From CAKOSP01 sp964404455 (GTDB lineage: Bacteria; Bacillota_I; Bacilli_A; RF39; UBA660), in contig CAYOJY010000056.1 of the NCBI GenBank assembly GCA_964404455.1, positions 1-5,600 of the forward strand: a DNA stretch of 5,600 bases, in the 5' to 3' direction. This document shows positions 1 through 4,389 of this stretch, in pieces. The stretch's first letter is position 1, and every line of letters begins with the position of its first letter. Both the position numbers and the translations under genes were made by a program. Under the pieces are notes generated by a model. It saw nothing but the letters and a program-made list of their open reading frames with translations. It did not search any database and had not been told where the DNA came from.

Positions 1-68
1 GACGATGCCCCGCCTCGTCGCAGTCGAAAAATCAAATTTTAGAGAAAGAAGGTTGGAAAACCGTAAAT
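1..68. other. GC-rich window edge with possible coding remnant
   Basis: The first 26 bases contain 19 G or C, in sharp contrast to the A+T-rich DNA that follows. All three plus frames are open across the edge until stops at 40-42, 68-70 and 90-92. The frame ending at 90-92 reads ...ILEKEGWKTVNNTSWTMY. This loosely resembles the LNEEGxxTxxGxxWT segment of the Recombinase domain of large serine recombinases, but the match is short and could be chance. The frame ending at 68-70 gives a basic tail, ...NFRERRLENRK, that stops just before the terminator stem. I cannot say which frame, if any, is a real upstream gene. Confidence 0.25.
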
Positions 69-112
69 AATACCTCTTGGACAATGTATTGACCAAGAGG
101 TATTTCATTTTA
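69..112 (+). terminator. Rho-independent terminator of the upstream gene
   Basis: A perfect 12-bp stem (AATACCTCTTGG at 69-80 with CCAAGAGGTATT at 93-104) encloses a 12-nt loop. It is followed by the T-rich stretch TCATTTTATTT. It would end transcription entering from the left edge and insulate the T-box operon. Confidence 0.8.
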
Positions 113-182
113 TTTGATTTTTCTAATAGCAAATATTATTTGAGTTACGAGGGAATGCTTGTTTTTTGTTTGTATATACTAG

Positions 183-214
183 AATAAATTTTAAATGTTT
201 ATTTAAAATTTATT
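183..214. repeat. Perfect 14-bp A/T-only inverted repeat
   Basis: AATAAATTTTAAAT (183-196) and its exact reverse complement (201-214) flank the 4-nt spacer GTTT. The repeat ends 5 bp before the -35 box of the tyrS-operon promoter. It could be a cruciform-prone upstream element, an operator or a weak terminator; no T-tract follows immediately. Composition alone makes A/T palindromes more likely, but 14 perfect pairs is long. Confidence 0.7.
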
Positions 215-219
215 ATGCG

Positions 220-248
220 TTGCAAAATATATTATTTAATCGTATAAT
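220..248 (+). promoter_or_regulatory. Sigma-A promoter of the HAD-tyrS operon
   Basis: The -35 box TTGCAA (220-225) and the perfect -10 box TATAAT (243-248) are separated by 17 bp. The predicted start is near 255, exactly where the T-box Stem I base helix begins. This limits the leader to about 155 nt and excludes a longer Stem I transcribed from upstream. Confidence 0.8.
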
Positions 249-254
249 AATATT

Positions 255-408
255 AGTTAGTGATGAGGGAATTTACAAATCTGGAGCTAAATCGATTGAG
301 TTCGTTAAAACTTATGAGAGTGTATGATAATTCATAAATTAAGGTGGTACCGCGGGTAAAACTCGTCCTTACTTATTTTTATGAATTTTTATTTTAGGAG
401 GAAAAACT
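255..408 (+). ncRNA. T-box riboswitch, Tyr specifier, very short Stem I
   Basis: The conserved T-box sequence AAGGTGGTACCGCG lies at 341-354. Its bulge UGGU (345-348) matches the ACCA end of tRNA-Tyr, and the partner strand CGTCCTT is at 364-370. Upstream, TTAG/CTAA (257-260 with 287-290) forms a base helix. A K-turn-like pair of strands follows (TGATGA 261-266, GGAG 283-286), then a short helix (A266-U282, G267-C281, G268-U280). Its terminal loop (269-279) contains TAC at 274-276, the Tyr codon expected ahead of tyrS. A Stem III candidate pairs 297-302 with 309-314. Stem II and the Stem IIA/B pseudoknot are not visible. An outer 10-bp helix (329-338 with 378-387) is followed by TTTATTTT. Secondary structure was folded by eye. 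The T-box identity is certain; the Stem I model is inference. Confidence 0.9.
329..395 (+). terminator. T-box expression platform, possible attenuator hairpin
   Basis: AATTCATAAA (329-338) pairs perfectly with TTTATGAATT (378-387), followed by the U-rich TTTATTTT (388-395). This resembles an intrinsic terminator, but it encloses the antiterminator pairing AAGG/CCTT (341-344 with 367-370) rather than competing with it. An alternative is translational control: UCCU (366-369) can pair with AGGA (396-399) of the Shine-Dalgarno site. The sequence does not decide between the two. Confidence 0.5.
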
Positions 409-1035
409 ATGACAAAAAAAATAATTTTTGATATTGATGGAACTTTATTAAAAAGTGATAATGATTTTTTGGAAGCTTTTGATAAATATTTAAAAGAAAA
501 TAAAAAAGGATTTATCTCAGCAAGTGCACTTGTAGAAGCAATTGATGATTATGAATTAGTTGGAGAAATAATCGATAAAAAGGCTCTTGTTGACTATGTA
601 AATAAAAGATTAAATGTTAATATAACTATTAATGATTTTGATAATTTATTAAATTTTTATTATAAAGAAGCAACTTTAATAAATGAAAATACCAAAAATA
701 TTTTAGAATATTTAAGTCAAAAATATGAATTAACAGTTCTTTCTAATTGGTTTATAGAGGGACAAAAAAAGCGTTTAAAAAAGGCTGGGATTTATTCTTA
801 TTTTCAGGAATATTATGGGATAGATAACTTAGGTATAAAACCAAATAAATGGGTATTTGAAAAAGCTTGTTATCCATATAAATTAAATGAATGTTTAATA
901 GTTGGCGATAATGCTAAAGTAGATATAAAAGTTCCTCTGGAAATAGGAATGCAGGCTTTACATTTAAATCTAGAATCAACTGAAAGCAAATATCCATCGA
1001 TTAAGAGTTTAGATGAATTAAAAAATATTTTATAG
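409..1035 (+). CDS. HAD-superfamily hydrolase (phosphatase), subfamily IA-like
   Basis: This is a 208-aa cytoplasmic phosphohydrolase of the haloacid dehalogenase superfamily. Motif I is FDIDGT at residues 7-12, with D8 the expected nucleophile and D10 the general acid. Motif II is LSNW at 111-114 (S112). Motif III is the Lys of GIKPNKW (K144). Motif IV is VGDNAKVD, with D167 and D172 as the likely Mg2+ ligands. Residues about 15-95 form a mainly helical C1-type cap, so a small soluble phosphorylated substrate is likely. The start is set by AGGAGG (396-401), 7 bp before the ATG. It is the first gene after the Tyr T-box, and its stop codon overlaps the ribosome binding site of tyrS 10 bp downstream, so the two are co-transcribed and probably translationally coupled. 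The substrate is unknown; a link to tyrosine or tRNA metabolism is inference from position only. Confidence 0.9.
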   Translation: MTKKIIFDIDGTLLKSDNDFLEAFDKYLKENKKGFISASALVEAIDDYELVGEIIDKKALVDYVNKRLNVNITINDFDNLLNFYYKEATLINENTKNILEYLSQKYELTVLSNWFIEGQKKRLKKAGIYSYFQEYYGIDNLGIKPNKWVFEKACYPYKLNECLIVGDNAKVDIKVPLEIGMQALHLNLESTESKYPSIKSLDELKNIL

Positions 1036-1045
1036 GAGAGTATGT

Positions 1046-2275
1046 ATGAATTTATATGATGAATTAGTATGGAGAGGTTTAATTAAAGATATCTCTTCAA
1101 AAGAAATAGAAAAAAAATTAAATGAAGGTGGCTTAACCGTTTATATTGGAACTGATCCCACCGGAGACTCAATGCATATTGGTCATTTTTCTTCATTTTT
1201 AATAGCAACAAGATTAAAAAGAGGCGGCCATAACCCAATTCTTTTAATTGGAGGAGCTACCGGTTTAATTGGGGATCCTAAACCTAATGCTGAGCGGGAA
1301 ATTATTACTAAAGAAAAGGTTATGAAAAATACAGAAGCTTTAAGTAAACAAGCTAAAGATATTTTTGGTTTTGAAATAGTTAATAATTATGATTGGTCGA
1401 AAGATATTAATTTTATTGATTATTTAAGAGATTACGGAAAATATTTCAGTGTTAATTATATGCTTGATAAAGACATAATTAAAAGAAGACTTGATACGGG
1501 AATTACTTATACCGAATTTTCTTATATGATAATGCAGGCCTTAGATTTTGAATATTTATTTATTAATAAAAAATGTACTATGCAAGTCGCGGGATCTGAT
1601 CAATGGGGTAATATTACTGCGGGAATTGATTTAATTAGAAAAAAACATGGGAAAGAGGCTTATGGGTTTACGATGCCTTTAATAACTGATAAATTAGGAA
1701 ATAAGTTTGGTAAAACTGAAGGCAACGCACTTTGGTTGGACATTAATAAAACATCAGGTTATGAATTATATCAATTCTTGTATAATTCTGATGATGAAAT
1801 GGTTATCAATTACTTAAAAATGTTAACTTTTTTAAATAAAGAACAAATAGATGAAATAGAAAAGCAACATTTAAAAACTCCGGAAAAAAGAATTGCTCAG
1901 GAAGCTTTGGCTAAAGAAGTTATTACTTTTTTACATGGTGAAGCGGAATTTTTAAAAGCTAGAGAAATAAGTGAAAAATTATTTGATGAAGCGGTTTTTG
2001 AATTAAGTGCTAAGGAAATAATCAGTTCATTAAAGGGAATTCCTTCATTTAATATAATAAAAATGCCTATTTTAATTAATGAATTTTTAGTTGAATATAA
2101 TATATGTTCTAGTAAAAGGGAAGTAAGAGAAATGATTGATGCCGGGGCAATTCAAATTAATAATATAAGAGTAGGAGATTATAATTTATTAATTGATTCC
2201 AATTTAGCAATTGAAAATAAGGTATTATTAATTAAAAAGGGGAAGAAAAACTACTTTTTAGGTATTTTAAACTAG
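1046..2275 (+). CDS. tyrS: Tyrosyl-tRNA synthetase
   Basis: This class I aminoacyl-tRNA synthetase charges tRNA-Tyr with tyrosine using ATP. Its 409 aa fit the usual bacterial TyrRS length. The Rossmann catalytic domain carries YIGTDPTGDSMHIGH with the HIGH motif at 44-47, and Tyr-pocket residues appear in SYMIMQALDF (Y160, Q164, D167). The family signature GSDQWGNIT is at 183-191 and the KMSKS-equivalent KFGKT at 220-224. After a helical anticodon region (about 245-335) comes a C-terminal S4-like RNA-binding domain (about 343-409; SSKREVREMIDAGAI). The start is supported by AGGAG at 1034-1038, which overlaps the HAD stop codon. An ATG 4 bp earlier, at 1042, is in another frame. The gene is controlled by the upstream T-box, whose UAC specifier agrees with this product. 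All key motifs are intact, so it is likely the functional TyrRS. Confidence 0.98.
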   Translation: MNLYDELVWRGLIKDISSKEIEKKLNEGGLTVYIGTDPTGDSMHIGHFSSFLIATRLKRGGHNPILLIGGATGLIGDPKPNAEREIITKEKVMKNTEALSKQAKDIFGFEIVNNYDWSKDINFIDYLRDYGKYFSVNYMLDKDIIKRRLDTGITYTEFSYMIMQALDFEYLFINKKCTMQVAGSDQWGNITAGIDLIRKKHGKEAYGFTMPLITDKLGNKFGKTEGNALWLDINKTSGYELYQFLYNSDDEMVINYLKMLTFLNKEQIDEIEKQHLKTPEKRIAQEALAKEVITFLHGEAEFLKAREISEKLFDEAVFELSAKEIISSLKGIPSFNIIKMPILINEFLVEYNICSSKREVREMIDAGAIQINNIRVGDYNLLIDSNLAIENKVLLIKKGKKNYFLGILN

Positions 2276-2294
2276 GTTTTTAAAAAAACCTTTT
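2275..2294 (+). terminator. Short terminator after tyrS
   Basis: AGGTTTT (2275-2281) pairs with AAAACCT (2285-2291) around an AAA loop, and the T-run at 2291-2294 partly overlaps the stem. It is weak to moderate. Its last bases CCT (2289-2291) are also the first bases of the next hairpin, so the two structures exclude each other. Confidence 0.5.
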
Positions 2295-2316
2295 CATATA
2301 ATATATGGAAAGGAGG
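2289..2316 (+). promoter_or_regulatory. SD-occluding hairpin before the 69-aa gene
   Basis: CCTTTTCATAT (2289-2299) pairs with ATATGGAAAGG (2303-2313), giving 11 bp with one G-U and the 3-nt loop AAT. The 3' strand covers the first half of the ribosome binding site GGAAAGGAGG (2307-2316), leaving only AGG free. This would lower translation of the downstream gene unless it is opened, or unless the upstream terminator hairpin captures CCT. TATAAT also occurs inside it (2297-2302) but has no good -35 box. Confidence 0.45.
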
Positions 2317-2323
2317 ATTTTTT

Positions 2324-2533
2324 ATGTATTATACTAAAAATCCAATTAATCAAAGTGGAGATCGTTTTTTCCCAGTTTTTCCCTTTATAGTGGGAGCAGT
2401 TGCCGGAGGTGCCGCAGTTGGTTTAACAAGACCACGTCCAGTTTATGTTAATCCAGCCTATCCTCAATTTAATCCGGCATTACCTTATGGAAGCTCAGGT
2501 TATTCTTATTACTACCCAATGAGACCATTTTAA
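2324..2533 (+). CDS. Small membrane protein with Pro/Tyr-rich tail
   Basis: This 69-aa protein belongs to no family I recognise. Residues 16-34 (FPVFPFIVGAVAGGAAVGL) form one glycine/alanine-rich hydrophobic segment, preceded by a short polar N-terminus and followed by TRPRP. Residues 36-69 are low-complexity, and the whole protein holds 11 Pro and 9 Tyr, ending in YSYYYPMRPF. The strong SD AAAGGAGG (2309-2316) lies 7 bp before the ATG, so it is very likely translated. Tyr- and Pro-rich tails occur in spore coat and surface proteins (for example, Tyr crosslinking in coats), and a coat gene lies in this window, but a spore role is only a guess. It is not in a clear operon with tyrS because a terminator lies between them. 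Its stop codon overlaps that of the convergent SEDS gene. Confidence 0.75.
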   Translation: MYYTKNPINQSGDRFFPVFPFIVGAVAGGAAVGLTRPRPVYVNPAYPQFNPALPYGSSGYSYYYPMRPF

Positions 2534-3591
2534 GTTATTCTTAAAAAAATAGCTAGGAAGATAAAATAAATTAATAAACCGGAACCACCATAAGATAAAA
2601 AAGGAAGCGGAATACCCATTATAGGTAAAAAGGCAATATTCATTAAAATATTATATAATTGCTGGAATAAAAATAAAGATATAAATACTTTAGCAAATAA
2701 TTTATTATTTGCTTTTTTTATTAAATTAATTAGTAACAAATTTAAAGTTAAATAAGATAATAAAATAATTATTCCTCCAAATAGGCCAAAATTCCCGATG
2801 GAAAATGATAAAATAAAATCAGTGGGGGCTTCGGGAACATACAAACTTGCTTTATTTAATCCACTACCAAAAAAAGAAGCCGAACCAATTAAAATTAAAG
2901 CATTAGTTATTTGATAATTATTTTTAAAATCAATTAAACGATCAATTCGATAAAAAAAGGAAGTTCCAATCAATTTAATTAATAAATCTTGTTGAAAAAA
3001 ATATAAATAAAAAAATGCCGATATTAAAAATATAAAACTAATAACTATTAAAATAAACCATTTTTTATTTATCTGAGCATTAAATAAACAAACTAAAAAA
3101 ATAATTAAATAAAAAATAATCGCACCAGTATCAGGTTCTAAAAAAACTAGAATAGAGGGAATTAAAGTAGCCAAAATCATTAGAAAAATATATTTGATTT
3201 CATTTTTTTTAATTTGTTTATTAAATTTATTGGTTAAATTAACTAAAAAAAGCGTTAAAGTTAAACGGCATAATTCACTAGGCTGAAAGGAAAAAAAACC
3301 AAAGTGAAACCAAGCCTTCGCCCCATTTATTTCTTTACCTAAAAATAAAACCAATATTAATAAAATAATTGATAATAAATAAAAAACAAAACTTAAATTA
3401 AATAGTTTTTTAACATTAATTTTAGAAAAGATAAAAATAATTCCAAAACCTAAAATATACCATATAATTTGTTTTATTAAATGATTATTATATACATTAT
3501 CTATTAACCGGGCATTTATCATATTTAAAAAGCTAAAGACCATTATTATGATTAACGGAATATAAATAAAATACTTAATATTTTTTTTCAT
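2530..3591 (-). CDS. SEDS-family peptidoglycan polymerase (RodA/FtsW/SpoVE)
   Basis: This polytopic membrane glycosyltransferase polymerises lipid II into glycan strands, normally with a partner class B PBP. Family landmarks, numbered from the longer frame starting at 3627, are GAKAWFHFG..FQPSEL (102-119), LEPDTGA (163-169), ITNALILIGSA and GSGL (240-256), PEAPTDFI (265-272, with D270 the expected catalytic Asp), and GIPLPFLSYGGSGLL (338-352). About ten hydrophobic segments are visible. I place the start at Met13 of that frame (ATG 3591-3589). This gives 353 aa and a typical short N-terminus, MKKNIKYF, before the first TM helix. Neither ATG has a good SD. A minus-strand TATAAT at 3635-3630 with a poor -35 box would start transcription just inside the longer frame. 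Oddities are its shortness and SIGNFG where relatives usually have EE-L-G after TDFI. RodA, FtsW and SpoVE cannot be separated from sequence alone; with a coat gene nearby SpoVE is possible. Confidence 0.9.
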   Translation of the reverse strand: MKKNIKYFIYIPLIIIMVFSFLNMINARLIDNVYNNHLIKQIIWYILGFGIIFIFSKINVKKLFNLSFVFYLLSIILLILVLFLGKEINGAKAWFHFGFFSFQPSELCRLTLTLFLVNLTNKFNKQIKKNEIKYIFLMILATLIPSILVFLEPDTGAIIFYLIIFLVCLFNAQINKKWFILIVISFIFLISAFFYLYFFQQDLLIKLIGTSFFYRIDRLIDFKNNYQITNALILIGSASFFGSGLNKASLYVPEAPTDFILSFSIGNFGLFGGIIILLSYLTLNLLLINLIKKANNKLFAKVFISLFLFQQLYNILMNIAFLPIMGIPLPFLSYGGSGLLIYFIFLAIFLRIT

Positions 3592-3605
3592 ATGTATATT
3601 ATGGT

Positions 3606-3633
3606 ACAAAAACACACTTTTTAACATAGATTA
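3606..3633 (+). promoter_or_regulatory. Possible mother-cell sigma promoter of the 96-aa gene
   Basis: AC (3606-3607), a 17-bp spacer and CATAGATTA (3625-3633) fit the SigK consensus AC-N16/17-CATAnnnTA. The predicted start near 3640 falls inside the SD, leaving almost no leader, and a TATAAT overlaps at 3632-3637. It is therefore weaker than the site upstream of the coat gene. Confidence 0.3.
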
Positions 3634-3652
3634 TAATGAAGGTGTGATATAA

Positions 3653-3943
3653 ATGAAAGATTTACCGAGAGTATATGCTAATCCCATAGACAAAGAATTA
3701 AATAATTATCAAAAAGAAACAAAATTATCTAATGAATTTCGTCACAGTAGTGAAAAAAATTTATCTATGAAAATTAGAGATATTTTTAAATCAAGTAATT
3801 TTATTTATAAAAGTAGAGTAAGAATTACTACTAAAGAAGGTCAAAAAGAAAAAGTAATAGTCGGGAAAACCGAAAATGCTTTATTAACAATGGATGGTGA
3901 AAAAATCAAAATCATTGATATTTATGATATTGAAAAGATATAA
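3653..3943 (+). CDS. 96-aa protein with SH3/Sm-like C-terminal half
   Basis: The exact family is not recognised. The N-terminal half (residues 1-47) is polar and charged, probably helical or flexible. Residues 50-96 alternate as short beta strands (IYKSRVRITTKEG, KVIVGKTENALLTM, EKIKIIDIYDIEKI). This is the strand-turn pattern of small Sm/SH3-like barrels, in which a GxTxNxLLxxxG hairpin is followed by a final xxIxDIxxI strand. Such barrels occur in several small Bacillota spore-associated proteins, so a coat or spore-surface role is possible but unproven. There is no signal peptide or TM segment, so it is presumably cytoplasmic or mother-cell. SD AAGGTG (3639-3644) lies 8 bp before the ATG. 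It is divergent from the SEDS gene and convergent with the EIIB gene, and its stop lies in the shared terminator. Confidence 0.8.
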   Translation: MKDLPRVYANPIDKELNNYQKETKLSNEFRHSSEKNLSMKIRDIFKSSNFIYKSRVRITTKEGQKEKVIVGKTENALLTMDGEKIKIIDIYDIEKI

Positions 3944-3981
3944 AAAAATATATCTAGATTAGTTCTTCGATATATTTTTTT
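3942..3981. terminator. Bidirectional terminator shared by convergent genes
   Basis: AAAAAAATATATC (3942-3954) and its exact complement GATATATTTTTTT (3969-3981) form a perfect 13-bp stem around a 14-nt loop. The A-tract and T-tract give a U-run in either direction. On the plus side it includes part of the 96-aa gene's stop codon. On the minus side it is built from the last eight codons of the EIIB gene plus its stop. Confidence 0.8.
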
Positions 3982-4271
3982 AATTGCTTAGCGTCTTTTT
4001 CAAAAATAATTTTTAATTGATTATCAATTTCGACAATACCCTTGGCTCCTAATTTTTGAATGCCATCCTTATCTGCTAAGGAAACATCTTTTAAAATGAC
4101 TTTCAATCTACTAATGTTGCATTCAGCATTAATAATGTTATCTTTACCACCTAAATATGTAATTAGCTTATTAGCTTCAATATTAAAACCTCTTTTGTTA
4201 AGTTTAACAATAATTAAGGAGATTAACGCTAATAATATGCCAATAATTAAATATTGTAAAAAAGTATTCAT
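3954..4271 (-). CDS. Membrane-anchored stand-alone PTS EIIB (glucose-type) domain
   Basis: This 105-aa protein has an N-terminal TM helix (about residues 5-24), then a short basic stretch KLNKRG, then a compact glucose/GlcNAc-type EIIB domain (about 34-105). The domain shows LGGKDNI (40-46), AECNISRLKV (49-58; family ACITRLRV) and LGAKGIVEIDNQLKIIF (74-90). C51 is the expected phospho-accepting Cys and R55 the conserved Arg; the usual Thr is Ser and the second Arg is Lys. In the PTS, EIIB takes phosphate from EIIA and passes it to sugar at EIIC. No EIIC, EIIA or HPr gene is present here, so it may serve another transporter in trans or act as a sensor. The start has a weak SD (GGTGAT at 4280-4275). 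A minus-strand TATAAT lies at 4292-4287 with a poor -35 box. Confidence 0.88.
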   Translation of the reverse strand: MNTFLQYLIIGILLALISLIIVKLNKRGFNIEANKLITYLGGKDNIINAECNISRLKVILKDVSLADKDGIQKLGAKGIVEIDNQLKIIFEKDAKQLKKYIEELI

Positions 4272-4335
4272 CCTATCACCAATATAATTATACTATATTT
4301 TAATTAAAAACAAAATTAAATTTGTTTAGGGTATC

Positions 4336-4362
4336 ACTAATTTAAAAATTACTCATAAATTA
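4336..4362 (+). promoter_or_regulatory. SigK/SigE-type promoter of the coat gene
   Basis: AC (4336-4337), a 16-bp spacer and CATAAATTA (4354-4362) match the mother-cell SigK consensus AC-N16/17-CATAnnnTA. Predicted transcription starts near 4369-4370, about 20 nt before the ATG and before the SD. SigE shares the CATA -10 core, so the two are not resolved. Expression late in sporulation would fit the coat product. Confidence 0.55.
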
Positions 4363-4385
4363 ATAGTGAAATAGTGAAAGGGTGA
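4362..4385 (+). repeat. Tandem 8-bp direct repeat over the coat-gene leader
   Basis: AATAGTGA occurs twice without a gap (4362-4369 and 4370-4377), followed by the degenerate copy AAGGGTGA (4378-4385), which is the ribosome binding site. It may be a slippage product or a duplicated weak SD; chance is possible at this length. Confidence 0.5.
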
Positions 4386-4389
4386 AATT

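Noticed and set aside
2295..2303. CATATAATA as a SigK/SigE -10, or TATAAT as a sigma-A -10, for the 69-aa gene
   Set aside because: There is no AC at 16-17 bp upstream and no acceptable -35 box. The bases are better explained as the hairpin over the SD.
3595..3603. CATAATATA on the minus strand as a SigE/SigK -10 for the SEDS gene
   Set aside because: The start of transcription would fall at or after the preferred ATG, so it cannot serve that start.
3592..3627. N-terminal 12-residue extension of the SEDS protein (start at 3627)
   Set aside because: It has no SD, lies partly upstream of the transcript start predicted from the minus-strand TATAAT, and adds residues not typical of the family. 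The alternative is not excluded.
4060..4287. 75-aa open frame on the plus strand
   Set aside because: It lies entirely opposite the EIIB gene and its start, has no SD, and the minus-strand protein has clear family motifs.
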